A DNA stretch of 51,545 nucleotides from Planctomycetota bacterium (lineage in GTDB: Bacteria; Planctomycetota; Planctomycetia; Pirellulales; Pirellulaceae), in NCBI GenBank assembly GCA_026692885.1, contig JAPLNJ010001181.1:1-51545 (forward strand), in the 5' to 3' direction. The notes under the pieces are model-generated. The model searched no databases. It saw only the letters and a list, made by a program, of their open reading frames with translations, and was not told where the DNA came from. Shown here piece by piece: positions 28,266 to 37,335 of this stretch (position 1 is the stretch's first letter; the number at the start of each line of letters is the position of its first letter). The position numbers were made by a program, and so were the translations under genes.

Positions 28266-29762
28266 ATGGCAGCACACAAGACTTGGGCACGGCCGAAAAA
28301 TAGTCTCGTCATTTGCCCTTCCGCCGCTCACCCCGCCCGGCTCCCCGGAGTACCGGGGCGAGGGAGTTATTTTTCGGCTGTGACCTGGACAGGTATCAGG
28401 ATCCCCGTGCTGAGCCTGCTCGGTGCGACGCTGGTCCTGGCAGCGGTCGGCGCGGACCACGCGTGGCAAGCCGGAGGCATCTCCGCCGCGGAACCGGCCA
28501 AGGCTACCGTCTCGCCAGGTTCGTCGGCGGCAGCTGGAGGTGCGGAGCGCACGGTCGCCGTCAGCGTGGTGCCGATCACCGTGCGGTCGGTCCAGCGGGC
28601 CGTCAGCGCCGTGGGCAGCTTCTTCGGCTATGACGAGGTGACCGTGGTGGCCGAGGTCTCCGGCGTGGTGGCCAAGGTCCATTACGACGTGGGCGATCTT
28701 GTTCAGCCGGGCGACGTGCTCCTGGAACTGGACCCCACGGACTACGAACTGGCCGCGGAAGAAACCCGTCGGGCCTTGGAACTCGAGGCGACCCGGATTG
28801 GCGTGAAGGATGAAGATATCGCCGCCTGCGCGGACCTCGCCCCCGAAGATATCCTGACGATGGTCGATCAAAAGATCGACGTCGCGGCACTGCCCTTGGT
28901 GTCCCGTGCCAGGCAGCAACGGGACAACGCCTTGCTGCGTCTGAAACGGGTCGAGGAACTCCGCCAGAGGGGTTCGATCAGCCAGGAAGAGTACGACCAG
29001 CGCAGGACCGACTGGGAAGTGGCTACAACCACTTACGATCAGGCGGACTCGGACGCTCGAGCTGCCCGGGCGGGCATCAAACACCGTCTCGTGCTGTTGA
29101 AGATCGCCCTCCGGAAAGTTTCGCTCACCAAGGTCAAGGTCCCGACGCCGACGCAGCGCCTCCGCCTACCCCAGGATGTCAAGTACGCCGTCGTGGAACG
29201 GAAAGTCACCGAAGGCGAGATGGTCAAAGACGCGGCCGGTTCCTCCAGTGCCACGTTCAAGTTGGTCCTGGACGGGGCCCTGAAGCTGAAAGCGTCGGTG
29301 CCGGAGCGGTACATTAGTCAGGTGCAGGCCGGCCAGAAGGCGGAGATCCGGGTGGACGCTTTTCCCAACCAGGTCTTCGTGGGCGAGGTGATCCGGATCA
29401 ACCCGCTGATCGAACGCACCAGCCGCACCTTCGAGGTGGAAGTCTTTATCGAGAATACCCAGCGCCAACTGAAGGCCGGCGGGTTCGCCAAAGTGGACAT
29501 CCTGGCCCGCGTCGACCCGGAGGCCTGGACCGTGCCCGCCGAGTCGGTGGTCTCGTACGCCGGGTCGACGAAGATCTTCGTCGTCCGCAATGGTCGGGCG
29601 CACGCCATACCGATCGTCAGCGGCTTGGAAGGCAGCGGTTGGGTGGAGTTGGAACGTTCCAAGAGTCCCGACTTGCAGCAGGACGACAAGGTCATTACCA
29701 GCGGCCAGGAGAAGCTGGCCGAAGGTGTGATAGTGGTCGACCGCGGGAAGCGGAAGGAGTGA
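28266..29762 (+). CDS. RND efflux periplasmic adaptor (membrane-fusion) subunit
   Basis: The protein has 498 residues from ATG 28266, preceded by GGAAAGAGA, 25 bases after the TetR gene. Residues about 20-35 are encoded by a dispersed palindromic repeat (CCCGGAGTACCGGGG at about 28,342-28,358), so the original start may be GTG 28380, which opens a good signal region (GIRIPVLSLLGATLVLAAVGA). Features: barrel-sandwich half-motif VVAEVSGVVAKVHYDVGDLVQPGDVLLELDP, a long helical hairpin (about 150-270, RQQRDNALLRLKRVEELRQRG), and a beta-barrel with AEIRVDAFPNQVFVGEVIRINPLIERTSRTF, GGFAKVDI and VPAESVV. It bridges the inner-membrane pump and an outer-membrane channel. The pump gene follows at 30,013; no TolC-like gene is in this operon. 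Confidence 0.87.
   Translation: MAAHKTWARPKNSLVICPSAAHPARLPGVPGRGSYFSAVTWTGIRIPVLSLLGATLVLAAVGADHAWQAGGISAAEPAKATVSPGSSAAAGGAERTVAVSVVPITVRSVQRAVSAVGSFFGYDEVTVVAEVSGVVAKVHYDVGDLVQPGDVLLELDPTDYELAAEETRRALELEATRIGVKDEDIAACADLAPEDILTMVDQKIDVAALPLVSRARQQRDNALLRLKRVEELRQRGSISQEEYDQRRTDWEVATTTYDQADSDARAARAGIKHRLVLLKIALRKVSLTKVKVPTPTQRLRLPQDVKYAVVERKVTEGEMVKDAAGSSSATFKLVLDGALKLKASVPERYISQVQAGQKAEIRVDAFPNQVFVGEVIRINPLIERTSRTFEVEVFIENTQRQLKAGGFAKVDILARVDPEAWTVPAESVVSYAGSTKIFVVRNGRAHAIPIVSGLEGSGWVELERSKSPDLQQDDKVITSGQEKLAEGVIVVDRGKRKE
28327..28366. repeat. Palindromic CCCCGGAGTACCGGGG repeat inside the adaptor reading frame
   Basis: The unit CTCCCCGGAGTACCGGGGCG is also found at about 7,510-7,536 within the SUMF1-HDAC frame and reversed at 29,788-29,830. 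Here it is translated in frame near the N-terminus of the adaptor if the ATG at 28,266 is used. Confidence 0.7.
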
Positions 29763-30012
29763 CCGGGTGACTGGGTGACTGCGTCTCCCCTCGCCCAGGT
29801 ACTCCGGGGAGAGGGGTTGGGGGTGAGGGGTTTTCGGCATTGGAGTCGGCGGTTGTCTGAGGCGCGCCCGCTGCGCGTAGGTCAGGCTTTCCAGCCTGAC
29901 ACTTGGTGCGCGTCAGGCTGGAAAGCCTGACCTACTTGGTTGCGGCTTCGGGCCGCGTTTGGGATTGGCATTCCTCTGGCACAAAACGCCAGTTCTGCGC
30001 AGTGAGTCAACT
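29763..30012. repeat. Repeat-filled spacer between adaptor and pump genes
   Basis: It contains the CCCAGGTACTCCGGGGAGAG unit at 29,788-29,830 and a palindromic repeat with perfect 24-base arms at 29,877-29,900 and 29,912-29,935, identical to that at 8,507. The hairpins may reduce read-through from the adaptor to the pump gene. Confidence 0.75.
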
Positions 30013-33000
30013 ATGAGTCTTTGGGATCTTTGCATTAAGCGGCCGGTCTTCACCGTGATGTTGGTCTCCGCACCGATCGTGCTCGGACTGGTCGGCCGCA
30101 GCCGGCTGGGCGTCGATCTCTTGCCAAACGTGGATATGCCGATCGTCGTCGTGACGACGACGCTCAAAGGCGCGAGCGTCGAAGAAATGGAGACGAGCGT
30201 CACCAAGCCGATCGAGCAGATCATCAACACGGTCTCCGGGATCGACGAGATGCGGTCGACGACGAAGGAAGGCATCTCCCAGGTCGTCGTGCAGTTCTTC
30301 CTGGAGAAGAGCCGTGACGTGGCGGCCCAGGAAGTCCGGGATAAGGTCTCCACGATCGTGGCGCAATTGCCCGTAGGCACGGATCCGCCGATCATCGACA
30401 AGGTCGATCTGAATGCCATGCCGGTGATGCAGATCGCCGTGTCTGGCCAGCGGCCGATGCAAGAGATTACGGAAATCGCCCGCAAGAAGATCAAAGAGGA
30501 TCTGGAAAGCGTCTCCGGGGTGGGGGCCGTGATCATCGTCGGCGGCCGGGCGCGGGCGGTGAACATCTACATCGACACCGATAAACTGGGCAGTCTGAAC
30601 CTGTCGATCGAGGATGTGCGGCAGGCCCTGATCCGCCAGAACCTGGAACTGCCCGGCGGCCGCGTGGACCAAGGTTCTCGGGAACTGGTGCTGCGCACCA
30701 TGGGCCGGGTCGAGAAGACCTCCGGCTTCCTCGAATTGATTGTGGCCAATCACAACGGCTACCCGGTGCGGATCAAGGACATCGGTCGCGTGGAGGACAC
30801 CTTCGAGGAACCGCGCAGCTTGGCCCGGCTCGACGGCCGCAACGCCGTCAGCCTGATCGTCCAGAAGCAATCGGGCTCCAACACGGTCGAGGTCGTCGAG
30901 AAGGTCAAGCGCCGCTTCGTCCAGCTCCAAGAGTTGCTGCCGCCGGACATCGAGACCTTTGTGGTCAAGGATCAGTCGAAGTTCATCGTCAGTTCGATCG
31001 AGGAGCTGAACTTCCACCTGGTCGTCGCGGCCCTCCTGGTGGCCGTTACGATCCTGGTGTTCATCCAGGACTGGCGCACGACGATTATCGCCAGTTTGGC
31101 CATCCCGGCCTCAATTGTCGCCACGTTTGCCTTCTTGTACTGGATGGGCTACACGCTGAACAACATGACGATGCTCGGCTTGATCCTGGCCATCGGCATC
31201 GTGATCGACGACGCGGTCGTGATCAACGAGAACATCTTCCGGCACATGGAAGAGCACGGCTGGTCGGCGCTCAAGGCCGCCTCGTCGGCCACCCAGGAAA
31301 TCGCCCTGGCCGTGTCGGCCACCACACTGTCGCTGCTGGTGATCTTCCTGCCCATCGTATTCATGGGGGGCCGCGTGGGCCGGTTCTTCAGCAGCTTCGG
31401 CGCCACGGTGGCCTTTGCGATCCTGATGAGTTGGTTTGTCTCCTTCACGATGACGCCTATGCTCTGCTCGCGCTTCCTGAAGCTCAAGCACCGGCCTGGC
31501 GGCAGCAGCAAGGAGAACTTCGTGTGGCAGGCGATCGACAGCAGCTACGGCTGGATTCTGGGCTGGTCGCTCCGCCACCGGTGGGTGATCGTCACCACGA
31601 CCGTGGCCCTGTTCCTGGCCACATTCTATTTGTTCCGAATCGTCGGTTTCGACTTCATCCCGCGCGACGATCAAAGCGAATTCGAGGTGGCGATTACGCT
31701 GCCCGAAGGCTACAGCCTGGAGCAGGGCGACAAGATGTTTGCCGAGATCGAAGGGCAGTTGGCCAAACTGCGGGGCGTGCAGCACGTGTTCAGCTCGATC
31801 GGCGACACGACCGGCCGTGTGTCCCGGGGCCAAGGCGACGTCACCGGCGGCACGATCTACGCCCGGCTGGTCGATCTGGCAGAGCGGACGCGGAAGTGGT
31901 ACGACTGGCGATTCTGGGTCGATGGCCTGCTCAATCGCCCGGAATCCGATCCGCGGTACTACGCGCAGTTCGACGTGCAGCGCGAGGCTCGCAAAGCCAT
32001 GGAGGACTACCCCGACCTCCGCTCAGCGGTCCAGGATGCGGCCGTCGTCTCCGGTGCAGGCTTCAAGCAGGCGATGATCGACCTGAATCTGCGTGGTCCC
32101 GACCTGAACCGCCTGGTTCGCTACTCGGACCAGATCATGCTGTGGTTGCGGCAGGATCCCGAGTACGGATTCTTGGCGGAAGCCGGGCCGGAAGGTACTC
32201 GCGGGGTGCCGGTGACGGTCGTCCGCAAAACCGGTCCGGCAGAGCAGGCCGGCATCCGTCCGGGCGACGTCGTGACGGCGATCCAACAGCAGGAGGTGCG
32301 GACGCCGGACCAGATCGACAGACTCCTGCGAGGTTCCAAGCCGGGTGATCGCGTGGAGGTGGTCCTGGACCGGCAGGGGCAATCGCAAACGGTCGCTTTG
32401 ACCTTGGGTTCGGCTTCGCCGTACGTGGACATCGATACCAGCCTCTCGCTTCGCAAGCCTGAGTTGCGGGTCAAGATCGACCGGGAGAAAGCCTCCGACC
32501 TGGGCATCCCGGTCGTCGCGATCGCGTCCACGCTGAACGTTCTGGTCGGCGGCGAACCGGTCACGAAATACAAGGAGTTGGACGAGCAGTACGACGTCTG
32601 GCTGCGGGCCGAATTGCCTTATCGCGACCGGGCCGACGCCATCGGCCGGCTGATGGTGCCCTCGCCCAAAGCGGGTCTGGTCCAGATCTCGAGCCTGGCG
32701 ACGCTGACTCCTGCCAAAGGTCCGGCCGCGATCGACCGCTACGGCATGCAGCGGCAAGTCGTCATCAACGCGAATCTGGAAGGGGACAAGGCGCTGGGCG
32801 ACGCGGTGACCGACATCAGCTCGCTGGTCGACTCGTTGAGTCTGCCGGCCGACTACCGCTACGAGTTCCTGGGCAAGGCCAAGGTGATGGGCGAGTCGAA
32901 CCAGAACTTCCTGATTGCTTTTCTGACCAGCTTCTTGTTCATGTACATGATTCTGGCGGCACAGTTCGAAAGTTTCGTGCATCCGATCACGATCTTGCTG

Positions 33001-33540
33001 GCCCTGCCGCTGACGCTGCCCTTCGCTCTGATCTCGCTGATCCTGTTGCGAACGAACCTGAATCTGTACGCCATGTTCGGGCTGTTCATGTTGTTCGGCA
33101 TCGTCAAGAAGAACGGGATTCTGCAGGTGGATTTCACCAATGTGCTCCGCCGCCGCGGCGTGCCGCGAGACGAGGCGATTCTGGAAGCCAATCACACCCG
33201 CTTGCGGCCGATTCTGATGACCACCGTGATGCTGATTGCGGCCATGATCCCGATCGCCCTGGGCCGCGGGCCAGGCGCCGCCAGCCGAGCCAGTTTGGCC
33301 AAGGTGATCCTGGGCGGCCAGACGTTGTCGCTGTTGCTGACCTTGCTCGTCACACCGGTGGCGTACTCGTTGTGGGAAGACGTCAGCTACTACGCCAAAC
33401 GGCTCTTCCCCCGCTTCGGCCGCAGCGAGGAAGCCACAGCCGAAGAGGTCACGCTGCCTGAAAGAACCAGCCCCGACGCCGAACAGGCGGGCGATGTGTG
33501 TCACCTTGACGAGCGGGGCGCGTCAGCCCCACCGCTGTGA
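30013..33540 (+). CDS. RND (HAE-type) efflux pump with a PDZ domain inserted in its porter region
   Basis: The 1,175-residue inner-membrane transporter exceeds the usual 1,020-1,060. It starts at SLWDLCIKRPVFTVML, typical of HAE-1 pumps. VDLLPNVDMPIVVVTTTLKG and SGIDEMRSTTKEG follow; TM4 has D399-D400 (IGIVIDDAVVINEN) and TM10 has K1032-K1033 (FGIVKKNGILQVDF), so the proton relay is intact. Between residues about 720 and 802 lies an extra segment, VPVTVVRKTGPAEQAGIRPG, DVVTAIQQQEVRTPDQIDRL, RVEVVLDRQGQSQTVALTLG, which is a PDZ domain. It sits exactly before the porter strand YVDIDTSLSLRKPELRV, which normally follows a short loop. The C-terminal 35-residue tail is partly repeat-derived. It exports amphipathic compounds with the adaptor upstream, under the TetR regulator. 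The outer channel must be encoded elsewhere. Confidence 0.93.
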   Translation: MSLWDLCIKRPVFTVMLVSAPIVLGLVGRSRLGVDLLPNVDMPIVVVTTTLKGASVEEMETSVTKPIEQIINTVSGIDEMRSTTKEGISQVVVQFFLEKSRDVAAQEVRDKVSTIVAQLPVGTDPPIIDKVDLNAMPVMQIAVSGQRPMQEITEIARKKIKEDLESVSGVGAVIIVGGRARAVNIYIDTDKLGSLNLSIEDVRQALIRQNLELPGGRVDQGSRELVLRTMGRVEKTSGFLELIVANHNGYPVRIKDIGRVEDTFEEPRSLARLDGRNAVSLIVQKQSGSNTVEVVEKVKRRFVQLQELLPPDIETFVVKDQSKFIVSSIEELNFHLVVAALLVAVTILVFIQDWRTTIIASLAIPASIVATFAFLYWMGYTLNNMTMLGLILAIGIVIDDAVVINENIFRHMEEHGWSALKAASSATQEIALAVSATTLSLLVIFLPIVFMGGRVGRFFSSFGATVAFAILMSWFVSFTMTPMLCSRFLKLKHRPGGSSKENFVWQAIDSSYGWILGWSLRHRWVIVTTTVALFLATFYLFRIVGFDFIPRDDQSEFEVAITLPEGYSLEQGDKMFAEIEGQLAKLRGVQHVFSSIGDTTGRVSRGQGDVTGGTIYARLVDLAERTRKWYDWRFWVDGLLNRPESDPRYYAQFDVQREARKAMEDYPDLRSAVQDAAVVSGAGFKQAMIDLNLRGPDLNRLVRYSDQIMLWLRQDPEYGFLAEAGPEGTRGVPVTVVRKTGPAEQAGIRPGDVVTAIQQQEVRTPDQIDRLLRGSKPGDRVEVVLDRQGQSQTVALTLGSASPYVDIDTSLSLRKPELRVKIDREKASDLGIPVVAIASTLNVLVGGEPVTKYKELDEQYDVWLRAELPYRDRADAIGRLMVPSPKAGLVQISSLATLTPAKGPAAIDRYGMQRQVVINANLEGDKALGDAVTDISSLVDSLSLPADYRYEFLGKAKVMGESNQNFLIAFLTSFLFMYMILAAQFESFVHPITILLALPLTLPFALISLILLRTNLNLYAMFGLFMLFGIVKKNGILQVDFTNVLRRRGVPRDEAILEANHTRLRPILMTTVMLIAAMIPIALGRGPGAASRASLAKVILGGQTLSLLLTLLVTPVAYSLWEDVSYYAKRLFPRFGRSEEATAEEVTLPERTSPDAEQAGDVCHLDERGASAPPL

Positions 33541-34305
33541 CCATCTTGGAACCCCCTCGTTCCCAGACTGCCTGGGAGGCCTAATGCGTCTTCCCGGCTA
33601 AAAAGTGGGGTAAGCATCCTGCTTGCCTTTCGATTCATCTACGGAACATTCCTTTGCCCGACATTCCCCTGCCCTTAGCGACCTTTGACCACTGACCCCG
33701 GATTTTTCCTGGTCTTGTAGGCCGCTCCGGCATGGTTTTGTGCGACCTTGGTCCGGCCTACATGAATGAGACCTGACGCGGACGGACCGGGAGGTCCATC
33801 CTACAACGGACCACTGACCAGGGACCGACGCGAGCCCTTTGGAGTGCGGAGACTTGTCGCCGCTTTTCATTGGCACTTGAAGTATCCAGAGCCGGAAGCT
33901 GCTCACCGCCATTCAAAAGCGGTGACAGGTCACCGCACTCCAAAGAAGCACTGCCGGAACTGCGGTCGCTTCCGGCGCGGGGCGTCTGCACCAAGCGGGT
34001 CTTTCCTGCGAGCTTCGGTTGCGCCGCTCCGGCATGGCTTTGTGCGACCTTGGTCCGGCCTACATGACTAATCCGGGCTGCCCACTGACCAGTCACCGCC
34101 GCGCCCCCGACTCGATGAAGGGGGGCATTCCGCGAGTTGGGAAGATCGCCAGAAATTCGCCAGTCAGATGATTGACAAGGGGTAATCGTTCCACAAGAAT
34201 GCGGAACCGTCAGGGCTGGCCTGCTCCAGCCAGTGGAGCGCCCATGACCGCCCGTAGCAGAATTAGGCCTCGACGCAGCGGAAGTCTTCGGAAGGAGCAG
34301 CTCAC
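33541..34305. repeat. 765-bp gene-free region of dispersed repeats
   Basis: A 45-base unit beginning GCCGCTCCGGCATGG occurs twice in direct orientation (33,721-33,765 and 34,023-34,067) with one base difference. Between them lies an inverted pair (GGAGTGCGGAGACTTGTC at 33,841 facing its reverse, ending 33,941). The start holds a degraded CTCGTTCCCAG palindrome (33,549-33,577), also seen near 6,255. No gene is recognised. Confidence 0.7.
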
Positions 34306-34986
34306 ATGCCCTCAGTCATCAGCGTCACGCACGTCAACTATCCAGAATCGGACGGCAAACCTATGGGCGAGATGGACGAACATCGCCGGCGGATGGTGGA
34401 ACATATCGAGGTGCTGGATGACTTCTACCAGGGCCAGCGGGTCTACGTGTCGGGCGACCTGTTGGTGTACTACGAGCAAGGGAATCCTCGCCGATTCGTG
34501 GTGCCCGATGCCTTCGTGGCCAAGGGACTCGCTCCCAGAATGCGCCGGGTGTACAAGACCTGAGTCGAGGGCAAATCGCCGGACGTGGTGATCGAGACGA
34601 CTTCGAAGAGCACGCGGCGCAAGGATACGGTGGACAAGCCGGAACTCTACGCGCGGCTGGGGGTGAATGAATACTTCCTATTTGACCCGACCCAGGAATA
34701 CTTAGATCCGCCGCTGCAAGGTCATCGGTTGGTGGGTGGCGGCTATGTGCCCATCGAACCGGACGTGGCGGGCGGCCTGGAGAGCCATGAATTGGGGCTG
34801 AGGCTGGTCATGGTCGATAATCGGCTACGTTTCTATCGGTTGGCCACGGGCGAGTTGCTGCTGACACGTGTCGAGCGGGCCGACCGGGACGCCGAGCGGG
34901 CTGACCGCGAGGTTGCAGCGCGCCAAGCGGCTGAAGCCGAATTGGCCCGCCTGCGTGAAGAACTGGCGCGGCTGACCGCTCACTGA
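34306..34986 (+). pseudogene. Uma2/DUF820 family nuclease-like protein with an in-frame TGA
   Basis: ATG 34306 has AAGGAG 9 bases upstream. The first 85 residues include EHRRRMVEHIEVLDDFYQGQ, VYVSGDLLVYYEQGNP and FVVPDAFVAKGL, the first half of planctomycete Uma2-type restriction-like proteins. The frame then hits TGA (34,561-34,563) right after RRVYKT, where relatives have Trp (TGG). The same frame continues with VEGKSPDVVIETTSKSTRRK, DTVDKPELYARLGVNEYFLF and a coiled C-terminus of ADRDAERADREV repeats to 34,986. The catalytic D (PDVVIE) and E-x-K-like (IETTSK) residues lie after the stop. This is one nonsense change in an otherwise complete gene of about 226 codons, so the break is probably recent. 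TGA is an ordinary stop elsewhere in this window, so recoding is unlikely. Confidence 0.8.
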
Positions 34987-35557
34987 ACACGGACCAGGTA
35001 GGTTGGGCTTTCCAGCTCGACGCGCACCAAGCCGGATGGACACACCGCCGCGTGAGGCAAAGTGGTTACCTCACGATTCAATCGCGGGTGTTGCCAAACT
35101 TGGGCAAGGGCCGCCGCATTCAGGATTGCTTGCATATTGGGTTTTGCAGAATGACGAATACCTCCAGCCACCCAGGCTCGTTTTGATCTTGCGCTGTTGC
35201 TGAAACTTTTCGTCGTCCTCGTACTCCCAGGTGCGATACCCGTTGGCCGTTAGCCATCGTCGCCACCGTCGCCAAGAAACCGTTTGGTGCTAGGACTCAA
35301 TAGCGCGGATCATTCCTTGGTTTGGTAGGGTGGCGGCGGAGGACAGCGAGTTCCACGGGTCGCGAGTCGGCAACCAGGGGGAAGCGATGCCTGGCAGCTC
35401 GGCCATCCATCGGATTCCAACCCCGTCTGGTCTGCAGTGCACAGCGATGGATGGAGAGGCGCTGTCCAGTGGTCTTATGATATACTCACGGCACAGTTGC
35501 TGTGCGCTGCGTGTGGGAGGTGCAGCGGATGATTCAGGTCTTAACGGAGGCAAAGCG
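34987..35557. other. Intergenic region before the PQQ-propeller gene
   Basis: This 571-base gap has a degraded half of the GTAGGTCAGGCTTTCC palindrome at about 34,999-35,024 and a promoter-like extended -10 at 35,478-35,486. I see no gene. Frames here lack ribosome-binding sites and family features. Confidence 0.5.
35478..35486 (+). promoter_or_regulatory. Extended -10 promoter element before the PQQ-propeller gene
   Basis: TGATATACT fits the TGnTATAAT extended -10 pattern and lies 72 bases before the ATG at 35,558. No convincing -35 pairs with it, which is acceptable for extended -10 promoters. Confidence 0.35.
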
Positions 35558-36820
35558 ATGCATCGCCGTTGGTTGGCACTTGTTCTGGTTGGTGTTGTTG
35601 GAGCGGCAGCGGGCAGCCTGGCTGGCACTGCCAGTCCGGCCGCCGACCCGACGGAAACTTGGCCCCAGTGGCGCGGGCCGAATCGAAATGGCTTTGTCGG
35701 TGGAACGACGTGGCCGACAACCCTGGCGGAAGATCGCCTCAAGTTGGCTTGGCATGTCGACCTTGCTCCCGGTTATCCCGGACCGATTGTGGCGACCGAT
35801 CGTGTCTTCGTGGCGGAGACCAAAGACCAGCAGAAGGAGATTGTACGAGCGCTGGACCGAGAGACGGGCCGAGAGCTTTGGGCGGCGGAGTGGCCGGGTG
35901 CCATGGCGGTGCCTTTCATGGCCAAACGTAACGGGGATTGGATTCGTTCTACACCCGCCTACGATGGCCAATCGCTCTACGTTGCCGGGATGCGCGACGT
36001 ACTGGTTTGTCTGGACGCGGCTACCGGTGCGGAGCGGTGGCGGGTCGACTTCGTCGAGCAGTTCAAGACGCCCCTGTCGGCCTTCGGCTGTGTCTGCTCG
36101 CCCCTGGTTGTGGGTGACCATGTGTTTGTTCAGGCGGCCGCTGGTTTCTACAAGCTGGACAAGCGGAACGGCCAAGTTGGCTGGCGGATCTTGGCCGACG
36201 GCGGCGGGATGTTCGGCGGCGCCTTTTCCTCGCCCGTTTTGGCCACGCTCTGCGGCCAGGAACAACTGCTCGTCCAGACACGCCAGAAACTGGCCGGTGT
36301 TGTTCCTGAGTCTGGCCAGATTCTTTGGTCACAAGACATCCCGGCGATGCTCGGCATGAATATCCTCACGCCGACGGTTCGAGGCGACACCCTTTTCACT
36401 AGCGCCTACGGGGGGGGTAGCCAATTATTGGGAATCAAGCGTCAAGAGCAGGGTTTCCAGGCCGAGACCGTCTGGAAGACCGCACTGCAGGGGTACATGT
36501 CGACACCGGTGGTGATCGACGGCCACGCCTACCTGCATCTGCGCAGCCAGCGGTTCACGTGCGTGGATCTGGGGACCGGCGAGCAGAAATGGACAACGCA
36601 GGCCTACGGCCAGTATTGGAGCCTCGTGGCCCAGCACGACCGGATCCTGGCCTTGGACCAACGCGGGGAACTGATGCTGATCCATGCCACGCCCCAGAAG
36701 TTCGACCTCCTGGATTCGCGAAAGGTCAGCGAGCAGGAGACATGGGGGCATCTGGCCGTCAGCGGCGATCAAGTTTTCGTTCGTGAACTGAAAGGGATCT
36801 CTGCCTACCGCTGGAAATAA
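35558..36820 (+). CDS. Secreted PQQ-like beta-propeller protein
   Basis: The 420-residue product begins at ATG 35558 with GGAGG 8 bases upstream and a signal peptide (ALVLVGVVGAAAGSLAGTAS). WPQWRGPNRNGFV is the standard opening of planctomycete outer-membrane-assembly-like PQQ propeller proteins. Blades follow: GPIVATDRVFVAETKDQQKE, RALDRETGRELW, STPAYDGQSLYVAGMRDVLV, CLDAATGAERWRVDF, CSPLVVGDHVFVQAAAGFYK, STPVVIDGHAYLHLRSQRFT, CVDLGTGEQKW and LALDQRGELMLI. The A-x-D-x-x-TG-x-x-x-W strand is the PQQ-repeat mark. No catalytic Asp/Cys-Cys of quinoprotein dehydrogenases is visible, so a binding or scaffold role like BamB is likely. It is a single-gene unit. Confidence 0.82.
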   Translation: MHRRWLALVLVGVVGAAAGSLAGTASPAADPTETWPQWRGPNRNGFVGGTTWPTTLAEDRLKLAWHVDLAPGYPGPIVATDRVFVAETKDQQKEIVRALDRETGRELWAAEWPGAMAVPFMAKRNGDWIRSTPAYDGQSLYVAGMRDVLVCLDAATGAERWRVDFVEQFKTPLSAFGCVCSPLVVGDHVFVQAAAGFYKLDKRNGQVGWRILADGGGMFGGAFSSPVLATLCGQEQLLVQTRQKLAGVVPESGQILWSQDIPAMLGMNILTPTVRGDTLFTSAYGGGSQLLGIKRQEQGFQAETVWKTALQGYMSTPVVIDGHAYLHLRSQRFTCVDLGTGEQKWTTQAYGQYWSLVAQHDRILALDQRGELMLIHATPQKFDLLDSRKVSEQETWGHLAVSGDQVFVRELKGISAYRWK

Positions 36821-37335
36821 ACTGGCTGCGGGCAGCTTTGGCGTAGAACGGATTTCAATCCGTGCAGTGAATCTGAATGGATTCCGCTCTACGAAGGGAC
36901 GCGCCCATCTCAGCCGCGCGCGTTAGAAACGGCTGTGACCGCTCCGCGGTCGGCGGCGAGAAACGAGAAAGGTGCCACCACAATTTTTCATGTGCGGTGC
37001 TTTGGTGTCCGCAATACTTCGTCCGCTTCCCGCAGCACCCTGAAACCGTACCCAGGGAGTTGCTCTGCGGCTGTCGCCGCGACGCTCTGGGCTGATTTGT
37101 TTTGGCCCGTTCGGGCCGTAAGAGTAGTGGATAACGCCGGCCCCCACCGGGAAGCCTTCCCCACGAAGGAGCATACTTTAGGGTAACCGCCGCGTGCGCG
37201 CAATCCGCCGGCCATCCACGAGTTGCGAGAACGCGCCACCATAACTTGTAAAGTCGGGCTAGCCACACGTCCGTCTAATTTTGCGAGAGCCGGGCCGGAT
37301 CTGTGGGGATCGCCGGACGCGGATTTCCGTCCCGC
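36821..37335. other. Intergenic region with a short hairpin and possible gene debris
   Basis: GTAGAACGGATTTCAATCCG (36,844) and GGATTCCGCTCTAC (36,880) form an imperfect hairpin soon after the PQQ-propeller stop. On the minus strand near 37,000-37,060 a frame reads YGFRVLREAD, reminiscent of the end of SUMF1-type domains, but no more of such a gene can be followed. Confidence 0.4.

Noticed and set aside
37000..37190. Minus-strand SUMF1 C-terminal remnant (YGFRVLREAD).
   Set aside because: Only about ten residues look right; the preceding residues do not match the RGGSW core in any frame, so I do not claim a pseudogene.
36855..37268. Open frame on the minus strand of 137 residues.
   Set aside because: No ribosome-binding site, no recognisable domain, and it runs through hairpin repeats; treated as noncoding.
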